This document shows positions 16,705 through 23,862 of a DNA stretch of 63,089 nucleotides, piece after piece. The notes beneath the pieces are model-generated. The model had not been told where the DNA came from and made no database searches. It was given only the letters and a program-made list of their open reading frames with translations. Source of the DNA: Saccharofermentans sp. (GTDB taxonomy: Bacteria; Bacillota; Clostridia; Saccharofermentanales; Saccharofermentanaceae); assembly GCA_024684815.1 (NCBI GenBank), contig JAIKWL010000040.1, positions 1 through 63,089 on the forward strand. The letters are read 5' to 3'. Every line of letters starts with the position of its first letter. Position 1 is the stretch's first letter. The position numbers were made by a program, and so were the translations under genes.

Positions 16705-16733
16705 CATATTAATCTATTCTTTTATGTTATAAT
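16705..16733 (+). promoter_or_regulatory. Extended -10 promoter for remB-gyrB
   Basis: TGTTATAAT (16725-16733) is an extended -10 with perfect TATAAT at 16728-16733. The -35 position (CATATT) is weak, as usual for extended -10 promoters. It lies ~45 bases before the remB start. Confidence 0.5.
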
Positions 16734-16775
16734 TCTAATGGTTACAAAGATTTCCGGAAGATTTGGAGGCTTAAA

Positions 16776-17027
16776 GTGTTCATTCATATCGGTAATGATC
16801 TCTCGGTTCTGAAATCTTCAGTTACGGCGATTGTATGTCTTGAGACCGTCCTCCCTTCCCAGAAGGATGTTGCTGATTTTATCAACCGTGAGGATGAACT
16901 CGGAAGACTGCAGTATGTGACAGATGATATACCAAAATCATTGGTTATAACCGATGATAAAACATATGTTTGTTCATTGTCATCTAATCTGCTTTTAAAC
17001 AGACTCAAGTCACCGGAAAACTTCTGA
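16776..17027 (+). CDS. remB: RemB-like (YaaB/DUF370) regulator
   Basis: An 83-residue protein starting at GTG 16776, behind TTGGAGG. 'MFIHIGNDLSVLKSSVTAIV' and 'IPKSLVITDDKTYVCSLSSN' match the YaaB/RemB family, whose gene sits between recF and gyrB in Bacillus and Clostridia. In Bacillus subtilis RemB is linked to extracellular-matrix gene control; the RemA relative is a DNA-binding ring. The start codon (GTG) and position are typical. Function here is by family and synteny. Confidence 0.88.
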   Translation: MFIHIGNDLSVLKSSVTAIVCLETVLPSQKDVADFINREDELGRLQYVTDDIPKSLVITDDKTYVCSLSSNLLLNRLKSPENF

Positions 17028-17111
17028 AAACAACCGGATAACACTGTTACAAATACTGTATTTCAGGGCCTTTTGGCAGATCTGCAGTTAAGAATAGGAG
17101 TTTTGCATTTT

Positions 17112-19250
17112 ATGAAGGAAAACGACGAGAAAAATTTCAATTTTGAGGAGAATCAGACTCCTGCCGAGCCTCAATCCCGCCCTGCCGGCGCTGTTGATCT
17201 TTACTTCCAGCCTGTGGAAGAGGGTGACGATGACGAGCTTAAGAATCTTGCCGAGAACCCCAGAGCATTAACTGAGGATTTTAAGGAAGAATCCATGGCT
17301 GACGTATTAGCTGCAGAAGGTGATCAGGACAGCTTTGATACATCAAACAACAGTGAATACAGCGAAGATGATATTCAGGTCCTTGAAGGACTTGAAGCTG
17401 TCAGAAAACGTCCTGGTATGTACATCGGTGATACAACACTCAGAGGTCTGCATCATCTTATTTATGAGATCGTGGCAAATTCAGTCGATGAAGCTCTTGC
17501 AGGACGCTGCGATACGATCGATGTCGTACTTGAAAAAGATGGTTCGGTAACCGTTACGGATAACGGTTCCGGTATTCCTGTAGGAAACCATCCCAAGCTT
17601 GGAATTCCTACGGTTGAAGTCGTTCATACAGTGCTTCACGCAGGCGGTAAATTCGGCGGCGGAGCGTACAGTATTTCAGGAGGTCTTCATGGCGTAGGCG
17701 CTTCTGTCGTTAACGCTCTGGCAGATCATATGAAGGTTCAGGTACGCCGTGACGGAAACATCTATGAGATCGAATTTGAAAAGGGAAAAACAACAGTTCC
17801 GCTTCATGTTGTAGGTACATGTGATAAGGAAGATACAGGTACAAAAACCAACTTTATTCCTGATAATACGATCTTCCCGGATATCGTATTTGACTTCGAT
17901 TCAATGATCACACGTTACCGTGAGATGGCATTCCTTAACAAGGAAGTTACCATTGATCTTACTGATGACAGAGGCGAAGAACCAGTCAAAAAGCATCTGC
18001 ATTATGACGGCGGTATCATCTCCTTTGTTGAATATCTGAACAGACACAAGGAAGCAATCAATACACCTCCTATATACTTTGCAACCAAGCAGGGGGACAA
18101 CTTCGTTGAGATCGCTCTCCAGTACAACGATTCATATCAGGAAACTGTTTATACATATGCTAATAACATCGCAACACCTGAAGGCGGTACACACCTTGTG
18201 GGTTTCCGTGCAGCAATGACGAGAGCCATCAATGACTATGCAAAGAAGTATAAGTTCATTAAGGATGGCGATGTTAAGCTCCAGGGCGAGGATACAAGAG
18301 AAGGTCTTGCTGCGATCATCTCAGTTAAGCTTCCTGATCCCCAGTTTGAAGGACAGACTAAGAGTAAGCTCGGTAATGCTGAGATCAGACCGATGGTAGA
18401 CAGTGCAGTATATGAGAAACTCGAGATCTATCTTGAAGAGCATCCTGATATTGCAAAACTCATCATGGACAAGTGTCTCTCCGCTTCAAGAGCAAGAGAT
18501 GCTGCAAAGAGAGCAAGGGAACTCACAAGAAGAAAAACAGTATTTGAGAATAACGCATTGCCCGGTAAACTCGCAGACTGCCAGAGTGATGAGGCTGAGT
18601 TCTGTGAGATCTTCATCGTAGAGGGTGACTCCGCAGGCGGATCCGCAAAGCAGGGCAGAGAGCGTAAGTATCAGGCTATCCTCCCTCTCTGGGGTAAGAT
18701 GCTCAATGTTGAGAAGGCAAGGATCGATAAGGTTTATTCCAATGAGAAGCTTCAGCCGGTCGTAATGGCACTTGGTGCGGGAATCGGTGATGAGTTTGAT
18801 GCTTCAAAACTCAGATACCATAAGGTAATCATCATGGCCGATGCCGATGTCGACGGTTCTCATATCAGAACACTTCTCCTCACATTCTTCTTCAGATACC
18901 TGAAGCCTCTTGTTGAAGGCGGATATGTATATATTGCCTGCCCGCCGCTTTACAAAGTCTATAAGGGCGATGAGGCATACTATGCATACGACGATAAGGA
19001 GATTGAAGAGATCAAGATCGCTCATAAGTGGGAGAATCCTCTTATCCAGCGATTCAAAGGTCTCGGCGAGATGAGCTCCGAACAGCTCTGGGATACAACA
19101 ATGAATCCTGTAACAAGAAAGTTGTTGAGAGTAACCCTCAAGGATGCACAGGAAGCTGATGAGACGTTCACGCTCCTCATGGGAGATCAGGTTGAGCCCC
19201 GTAAGGAATTCATTCAGGAGAATGCAAAACTTGCTAATATCGATAACTGA
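17112..19250 (+). CDS. gyrB: DNA gyrase subunit B with acidic N-terminal extension
   Basis: A 712-residue GyrB if it starts at ATG 17112. The GHKL ATPase starts with 'DDIQVLEGLEAVRKRPGMYI' at about residue 87, instead of ~10 in most GyrB. Further landmarks: 'HHLIYEIVANSVDEALAG' (catalytic Glu and Asn), 'DNGSGIPVG', 'GLHGVGASVVNAL', the Toprim 'IVEGDSAGGSAKQGR' and 'MADADVDGSHIRTLLL', then 'QRFKGLGEMSSEQLW'. The first ~75 residues are very acidic (Asp/Glu-rich, e.g. 'FQPVEEGDDDELKNLAENPR'). GGAG lies 12 bases before 17112; ATG 17295 (MADVLAAEGD) with AAGGAAG is an alternative that would leave only ~27 extra residues. gyrA is not in the window. Confidence 0.96.
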   Translation: MKENDEKNFNFEENQTPAEPQSRPAGAVDLYFQPVEEGDDDELKNLAENPRALTEDFKEESMADVLAAEGDQDSFDTSNNSEYSEDDIQVLEGLEAVRKRPGMYIGDTTLRGLHHLIYEIVANSVDEALAGRCDTIDVVLEKDGSVTVTDNGSGIPVGNHPKLGIPTVEVVHTVLHAGGKFGGGAYSISGGLHGVGASVVNALADHMKVQVRRDGNIYEIEFEKGKTTVPLHVVGTCDKEDTGTKTNFIPDNTIFPDIVFDFDSMITRYREMAFLNKEVTIDLTDDRGEEPVKKHLHYDGGIISFVEYLNRHKEAINTPPIYFATKQGDNFVEIALQYNDSYQETVYTYANNIATPEGGTHLVGFRAAMTRAINDYAKKYKFIKDGDVKLQGEDTREGLAAIISVKLPDPQFEGQTKSKLGNAEIRPMVDSAVYEKLEIYLEEHPDIAKLIMDKCLSASRARDAAKRARELTRRKTVFENNALPGKLADCQSDEAEFCEIFIVEGDSAGGSAKQGRERKYQAILPLWGKMLNVEKARIDKVYSNEKLQPVVMALGAGIGDEFDASKLRYHKVIIMADADVDGSHIRTLLLTFFFRYLKPLVEGGYVYIACPPLYKVYKGDEAYYAYDDKEIEEIKIAHKWENPLIQRFKGLGEMSSEQLWDTTMNPVTRKLLRVTLKDAQEADETFTLLMGDQVEPRKEFIQENAKLANIDN

Positions 19251-19254
19251 TAAG

Positions 19255-19263
19255 TTATACACA
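19255..19263 (+). promoter_or_regulatory. Canonical DnaA box TTATACACA
   Basis: TTATACACA, a full match to TTATNCACA, five bases after the gyrB stop. A related TTATGAACAATT at 19329-19340 lies between the two parS sites. The canonical box is isolated, so it may be a regulatory or chance site. Confidence 0.4.
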
Positions 19264-19275
19264 AAATGCATATGG

Positions 19276-19300
19276 CGGGTGCTTCGGCACCCGTTTTTTT
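19276..19300 (+). terminator. gyrB terminator
   Basis: CGGGTGC / GCACCCG stem with TTCG tetraloop followed by seven T: a textbook intrinsic terminator ~25 bases after gyrB. Confidence 0.95.
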
Positions 19301-19306
19301 GTGGAT

Positions 19307-19322
19307 TGTTCCACGTGGAACA
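19307..19322. promoter_or_regulatory. parS: parS centromere site 1
   Basis: TGTTCCACGTGGAACA, a perfect 16-base palindrome fitting the ParB site consensus TGTTNCACGTGNAACA. Located just ahead of parA-parB and ~5 kb from oriC, the usual position. Confidence 0.95.
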
Positions 19323-19363
19323 ATCCGGTTATGAACAATTTCGGCATCACGACAAAAATGAAA

Positions 19364-19379
19364 TGTTCCACGTGGAACA
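19364..19379. promoter_or_regulatory. parS: parS centromere site 2
   Basis: A second identical TGTTCCACGTGGAACA, 57 bases from the first. Paired parS sites upstream of parA would let ParB load here and could influence the par promoter at 19402. Confidence 0.95.
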
Positions 19380-19401
19380 TTTCTGCAAATTTGTATCAAA
19401 G

Positions 19402-19428
19402 TTGACATATATAATGCGAATCTAAAAT
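19402..19428 (+). promoter_or_regulatory. Candidate parAB promoter
   Basis: TTGACA at 19402-19407 is perfect; TAAAAT at 19423-19428 follows with a short 15-base spacer. It begins 23 bases after parS site 2, so ParB bound at parS could affect it. Confidence 0.5.
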
Positions 19429-19478
19429 GATAGAATTAGCATATCTGAATTGGAATATATATTTAAAGGAGTATATAT

Positions 19479-20240
19479 ATGGCAACAGTAATTGCTCTTG
19501 TAAACCAGAAAGGCGGTGTCGGTAAGACAACAACCGCAGTCAATCTAGCCGCTTTCCTCGGCAAAAAGAAGAAAAAAGTGCTTTTGATCGATATGGATCC
19601 CCAGGCAAATGCCACAAGCGGCCTTGGAATCGATAAGCGTGAGCTTGAACAGACGGTATATGATGTTCTTATAAATGATGCGCCGATTACAGATGTTATC
19701 TATGAGACAAATGCTGAGAATGTCGACATCTGTCCTACAAACATTAATCTTGCCGGCGCAGAGGTTGAACTTGTTACAGTGATCTCCAGAGAGCAGATCC
19801 TTAAGAATGCACTGGCTCCGGTCTCTGACAACTATGACTTCATCGTACTTGACTGCCCTCCTTCTCTGGGACTTCTTACGATCAATGCTCTTACGGCATC
19901 TGACCGCCTGATAATCCCTATTCAGGGCGAATATTATGCGCTGGAAGGACTGTCACAGCTTATGGATACGATCAACATCGTAAAAAAGAAGCTTAATCCC
20001 GAGCTCGAGATCCTCGGTGTGGTTCTTACAATGTTCAATATGAGAACACAGTTATCCAGACAGGTTAAGGAAGAGACGGATAAGTATTTCGGCGGGAAAG
20101 TATTTAAGACCGTGATCCCCAGAAATGTAAGGCTTGCAGAGGCTCCGAGCCACGGGCTTGCTATCTGTGACTACGATAAGAACTCCAAGGGCGCCAGGGC
20201 TTATGAGTCATTGGCAAAAGAAGTAATAAAGAGAGCATAA
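19479..20240 (+). CDS. parA: Chromosome-partitioning ATPase ParA (Soj)
   Basis: A 253-residue ParA. Deviant Walker A 'ALVNQKGGVGKTTTAVNLAA' at ~6-25, Walker A' 'LIDMDPQANATSGLGID' and Walker B 'DFIVLDCPPSLGLLTINAL' are all present. There is no N-terminal HTH, so it is the chromosomal Soj type, which binds DNA non-specifically as an ATP dimer and partners ParB. AAAGGAG ribosome site precedes ATG. It is followed 12 bases later by parB, forming one operon behind the two parS sites. Confidence 0.97.
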   Translation: MATVIALVNQKGGVGKTTTAVNLAAFLGKKKKKVLLIDMDPQANATSGLGIDKRELEQTVYDVLINDAPITDVIYETNAENVDICPTNINLAGAEVELVTVISREQILKNALAPVSDNYDFIVLDCPPSLGLLTINALTASDRLIIPIQGEYYALEGLSQLMDTINIVKKKLNPELEILGVVLTMFNMRTQLSRQVKEETDKYFGGKVFKTVIPRNVRLAEAPSHGLAICDYDKNSKGARAYESLAKEVIKRA

Positions 20241-20252
20241 AGGAGATTAGAT

Positions 20253-21353
20253 ATGGCTACCACAAAAGGATTAGGAAAAGGACCTAAGTCAGCGCCTAAG
20301 AAAAAGGTGATCGCAGTTAAGCCCGCTGCAAAGAAGACAGCAGCAAAGAAAACAGCTGCAAAACCTGCTGCCAAGAAGGCTCCTGTAAAGAAAGCTGTTA
20401 AGAAGACACCGGTCAAGGCAGCTGCCAAAGCCACTGCAGCGGCTGTTCCTGCTAAGAAAACAGCAGTAAAAACAGTATCTGAGAATAAGGCTATGGGCAG
20501 AGGTCTGGGTGCGCTGTTATCATCTGACGGAATACCTGAGAATAAGAGGGATTCAGTTGTAGATCTCAAGATCAATGACATCTCCCCTAACAACGGACAG
20601 CCGAGAAAAGTATTCAATGATGAATCCCTGAATGAGCTGGCATCTTCAATTGAAGAGAACGGTGTTATCCAGCCTATCATCGTTCAGCGTAAGGGTGACA
20701 GTTACAGGATCGTAGCCGGTGAGCGCCGCTGGAGAGCAGCGCGTATTGCCGGTCTTACTGTTATCCCTGCGATCGTAAGAGATCTTACAGACAGAGAGAC
20801 GATGGAGCAGGCTCTTATCGAGAATATTCAGAGAGAAGACTTGAATCCGATCGAAGAAGCTGCTGCAATGCAGAACCTTCTTAAGACTCACAGACTTACA
20901 CAGGAACAGCTTGCCAAGAAGCTCGGAAAACCCAGAGCAACGATCGCCAATACTATCCGTATCCTGAATCTTGATGAATCATTACAGGAGTACGTCAGCA
21001 GAGGAGATCTTTCAGAAGGTCATGCGAAGGTTATCCTCGGTCTCAAGGAAAAGGAAGATCAGCGCACAGTTGCCAATGTCATCATGACGCGCGAGATGAA
21101 TGTCAGACAGGCTGAAGCCTTTGTAAAGAAGTACATTGAGGCTCAGACGAATCCTTCAAAGAAGCCGGTCATCGATGATGTAGACATAAGAGTTGCTTTG
21201 AGTGCAAAAGAGGTGGAGACAAAGCTGAAGAAACAGCTCGGTGCCAAGGTTAAGATCAAGGTCCTTGATAATACAACAGGCAGAGGCCGTATCGTCATCG
21301 ACTACAAGAACAACGAGGATCTGGACCGTCTTATCGAATACCTCTGCAATTAA
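20253..21353 (+). CDS. parB: ParB (Spo0J) with histone-H1-like Lys/Ala N-terminal tail
   Basis: A 366-residue ParB; most chromosomal ParB are ~280-300. The usual start motif is split: 'MATTKGLGKG' at 1-10 and 'MGRGLGALLSSD' at 81-92, with ~70 residues between that contain 22 Lys and 22 Ala in AAKKTAAKKTAAKPAAKK-type repeats. The CTP-binding domain is normal ('VVDLKINDISPNNGQPRKVF', 'YRIVAGERRWRAARIAG'), as is the HTH ('LTQEQLAKKLGKPRATIANT') that reads parS, and a C-terminal dimer domain ends the protein. The tail is low-complexity and repeat-coded, so it probably expanded by slippage. It resembles bacterial histone-H1-like tails and would bind DNA non-specifically; that role is inferred. Confidence 0.96.
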   Translation: MATTKGLGKGPKSAPKKKVIAVKPAAKKTAAKKTAAKPAAKKAPVKKAVKKTPVKAAAKATAAAVPAKKTAVKTVSENKAMGRGLGALLSSDGIPENKRDSVVDLKINDISPNNGQPRKVFNDESLNELASSIEENGVIQPIIVQRKGDSYRIVAGERRWRAARIAGLTVIPAIVRDLTDRETMEQALIENIQREDLNPIEEAAAMQNLLKTHRLTQEQLAKKLGKPRATIANTIRILNLDESLQEYVSRGDLSEGHAKVILGLKEKEDQRTVANVIMTREMNVRQAEAFVKKYIEAQTNPSKKPVIDDVDIRVALSAKEVETKLKKQLGAKVKIKVLDNTTGRGRIVIDYKNNEDLDRLIEYLCN

Positions 21354-21368
21354 CGCAGCAAACCAAAG

Positions 21369-21455
21369 GAGAAGTCGATCAGCTTTTAAACGGGTCAATT
21401 TCCGAATGGAAATTACTGTCCGAAGCTATAGCTGATTGACTTCTCTGTTTTATTT
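21369..21455 (+). terminator. parAB terminator, large nested hairpin
   Basis: A 16-base stem pairs GAGAAGTCGATCAGCT (21369-21384) with AGCTGATTGACTTCTC (21430-21445), one G-T pair, followed by TGTTTTATTT. A second perfect stem AATTTCC / GGAAATT (21397-21414) lies inside the loop. Longer than needed for termination. Confidence 0.75.
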
Positions 21456-21481
21456 ATGTATACTTAAGTGCCTTTAGGTAT

Positions 21482-21570
21482 GGAGCTGTATCGAAGTGGT
21501 CATAACGAGGCGGTCTTGAAAACCGTTTGCCTTCACGGGCACCAGGGTTCGAATCCCTGCGGCTCCGCCA
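21482..21570 (+). tRNA. trnS-UGA: tRNA-Ser (UGA)
   Basis: Acceptor stem GGAGCTG pairs with CGGCTCC before GCCA. Anticodon loop CTTGAAA gives anticodon TGA. T-arm 'AGGGTTCGAATCCCT' and a long variable arm, as in serine tRNAs. CCA is encoded. 89 bases. Confidence 0.96.
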
Positions 21571-21580
21571 AAAGTAACAG

Positions 21581-21606
21581 AGCCCTCCCAATCCGGGAGG
21601 GCTTTT
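21581..21606 (+). terminator. tRNA-Ser terminator
   Basis: AGCCCTCCC / GGGAGGGCT stem with 5-base loop, followed by TTT and then TGATT; begins 11 bases after the tRNA. Confidence 0.85.
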
Positions 21607-21662
21607 GATTGCAGAACAAACGTTCTATTTGATTCGTTTTATTATTAAATCAGCATTTTTCT

Positions 21663-21714
21663 TATAATTGTGATACAATCTTCAACTATCTGCACAGCGG
21701 TTCTGTGCATAAAA
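21663..21714 (+). promoter_or_regulatory. thrS upstream region: -10 element and short leader hairpin
   Basis: TATAAT at 21663-21668 (with a weak -35) lies upstream of a small hairpin TGCACAG-CGGTT-CTGTGCA (21690-21709). The region from the tRNA terminator to thrS is ~130 bases, with no T-box sequence recognised. Confidence 0.45.
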
Positions 21715-21736
21715 CTCTAGAGGAGGAATAAAAACA

Positions 21737-23563
21737 ATGGAAAAAGAAGAAGTATTGAAGGTGTACCGTCACTCTCTTGCTCACATTATGGCTAAGGCCG
21801 TGATCGAGATCTTCGGCAAAGAGACACAGTACGCGATCGGACCTGAGATCGACGACGGATGTTATTACGATTTCGTCCTTCCCAGAACAGTCACAGAGGA
21901 AGATTTCCCGGCAATCGAAGAGAAGATGCACGAGATCATCAAGCGCAGGGAAGACTGGACACGCAAAGAGATCTCAAAAGAAGAGGCTTTAGAGCTTTTC
22001 AAGGACCAGAAGTTCAAGACAGAGCTCATTATCGATCTGCCTGCAGATGAGATCATTTCAATATATTACACAGGTGATGACTATGTTGACCTTTGCCGCG
22101 GTCCTCACGTAGATAATTCCCAGGAATTATTCAGTGCCGCATTTAAGATCAAGAATGTATCAGGTGCATACTGGAGAGGCGATGAGAAGAGAGACCAGCT
22201 CCAGAGAATATATCTGTTTGCTTTCCCGTCAAAGGACGAGCTCAAAGCTCATCTTGCATGGCTTAAGGAAGCACAGGAAAGAGATCACAAGAAGATCGGA
22301 ACACAGCTTGATCTGTTCATGTTCCGTGAGACAGCTCCGGGTATGGCATACTGGCTCCCGAGGGGCTGGATCCTTTATCAGGAACTCATGACGTACTCCA
22401 GAGAGATTCAGGCTGCTCACGGCTATACAGAGATATCAGCTCCTCTTATCAACAATAAGAAGCTCTGGCTCATTTCCGGACACTGGGCACACTATCAGAA
22501 CAATATGTTCATAGTTCCCGGTATCACAAAGGGCGTTAACGCTACAGATGCCGTTAACGGCGAGGAAGCACCCGAGCAGTATTCCGTAGAGGCTGAGGAC
22601 ACAATGGCTGCCAAGCCTATGAACTGCCCTAATGCCATGATGTCTTACAAGCGTACGATGCATTCATATAAGGAACTTCCTATCCGTTACAGCGAGTATG
22701 ACGTTCTTCACCGCAAGGAGAAGTCCGGTCAGATGAACGGTCTGTTCAGAGTTCAGGAATTCCGTCAGGACGACGACCATACATTTGTAACACCTGATCA
22801 GATCAAGGATGAGATCAAGGATGTTATCGCTATCGCAGATGATATCTATAAGACATTCGGAATCACATACCGTGCAGAGTTCTCCACAAGACCTGAGGAC
22901 TTCATGGGTGATATCGAGTCCTGGAACGCTGCAGAAGCTTCTCTGAAGGCTATTCTCGATGAGAAGTATGGTGAAGGCAATTACGAGATCAACGAGGGCG
23001 ACGGCGCGTTCTACGGCCCGAAGATCGACCTTCAGATCAAGGATGCTCTGGGACGTGAGTGGCAGTGCGGTACTGTCCAGCTGGACTTCCAGCTCCCTCA
23101 CAACTTCGAGCTTACATTTGTTGATAAGGATGGCGTTCAGAAGATGCCTATCGTTATCCACAGAGCCATCTTCGGTTCCTTCGAGCGTTTCATCGGCATC
23201 ATCACAGAGCACTTCAAGGGTGCATTCCCTTTCTGGCTCAATCCTTATCAGGTTGCTGTTGTACCGATCAGACCTGAGCACAACGAGTATGCACAGAAGG
23301 TTGCTGATGCACTCACAAAGGCCGGCGTAAGAGTCGAGTCCGACTTAACAGACGTTAACATGAGAGACAAGATCAAGAGATTCAAGCAGATGAAGGATCC
23401 TTATATCCTCGTAGTAGGTGATAAGGAAGCTGCCGAGAATACGGTATCTGTCAACGTAAGAGGCTCAAACAAGCAGCTTCAGGGTGTTGCACTCGATAAG
23501 TTTGTGGAACTCTGTGCAAAGCTCAACGCAGAGAGAACATTGGAGCTCCCTCAGGAGATCTGA
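21737..23563 (+). CDS. thrS: Threonyl-tRNA synthetase lacking the N-terminal TGS domain
   Basis: A 608-residue ThrRS. The editing domain is intact: 'YRHSLAHIMAKAVIEIFGKE' (HxxxH) and 'VDLCRGPHVDN' (Cys and His). The class II catalytic core has the zinc ligands in 'AAKPMNCPNAMMSYKRT', 'RQDDDHTFVTPDQI' and 'IVIHRAIFGSFERFIGIITE'. The C-terminal anticodon domain is ~23220-23560. The protein begins directly at the editing domain ('EKEEVLKVYRHS'); the ~60-residue TGS domain of most bacterial ThrRS is missing. A GAGGAGGA ribosome site 11 bases before ATG supports this start, and there is no in-frame upstream extension. A ~15-residue insert ('VNATDAVNGEEAPEQYSVEA') lies before motif 2. Confidence 0.97.
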   Translation: MEKEEVLKVYRHSLAHIMAKAVIEIFGKETQYAIGPEIDDGCYYDFVLPRTVTEEDFPAIEEKMHEIIKRREDWTRKEISKEEALELFKDQKFKTELIIDLPADEIISIYYTGDDYVDLCRGPHVDNSQELFSAAFKIKNVSGAYWRGDEKRDQLQRIYLFAFPSKDELKAHLAWLKEAQERDHKKIGTQLDLFMFRETAPGMAYWLPRGWILYQELMTYSREIQAAHGYTEISAPLINNKKLWLISGHWAHYQNNMFIVPGITKGVNATDAVNGEEAPEQYSVEAEDTMAAKPMNCPNAMMSYKRTMHSYKELPIRYSEYDVLHRKEKSGQMNGLFRVQEFRQDDDHTFVTPDQIKDEIKDVIAIADDIYKTFGITYRAEFSTRPEDFMGDIESWNAAEASLKAILDEKYGEGNYEINEGDGAFYGPKIDLQIKDALGREWQCGTVQLDFQLPHNFELTFVDKDGVQKMPIVIHRAIFGSFERFIGIITEHFKGAFPFWLNPYQVAVVPIRPEHNEYAQKVADALTKAGVRVESDLTDVNMRDKIKRFKQMKDPYILVVGDKEAAENTVSVNVRGSNKQLQGVALDKFVELCAKLNAERTLELPQEI

Positions 23564-23597
23564 TTTTCGGAACAGATAATCAGTTAACAAAAATAAG

Positions 23598-23627
23598 ACG
23601 GCGTGGGACCGGCAGGTCTTGCGCCGT
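23598..23627 (+). terminator. thrS terminator
   Basis: Nested stem ACGGCG ... CGCCGT with inner GACC/GGTC (GGCA loop), followed by TATTATTG. The remaining 230 bases to the ldh-like gene hold only A/T-rich sequence with no further element recognised. Confidence 0.6.
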
Positions 23628-23862
23628 TATTATTGCTCTTTGTTCTAAAGCAAAGAAAAACATTCAATTCGATTAAAAGGACCAAAAAGCCCTGAAAACC
23701 CTGCAAAATCAAGGAGAAACTTTGATTGTCAAATTATCAAAATACACTTCCCGAGCATTTTCCGAGTGCAAATTTTAGGTAAAAATCCTAACGAATAATG
23801 ACTTTATTTGAAAGAAGGTTCTTGATATCATTCGTATTGCTACAAAAGGGGGCATATGAGAT

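Noticed and set aside
21607..21736. T-box riboswitch before thrS
   Set aside because: Only ~130 bases between terminator and start, and no T-box sequence or antiterminator/terminator pair.
22664..23281. A 205-residue open frame on the reverse strand inside thrS
   Set aside because: Antisense shadow of a well-conserved enzyme; no ribosome site, and composition follows third-position bias of thrS.
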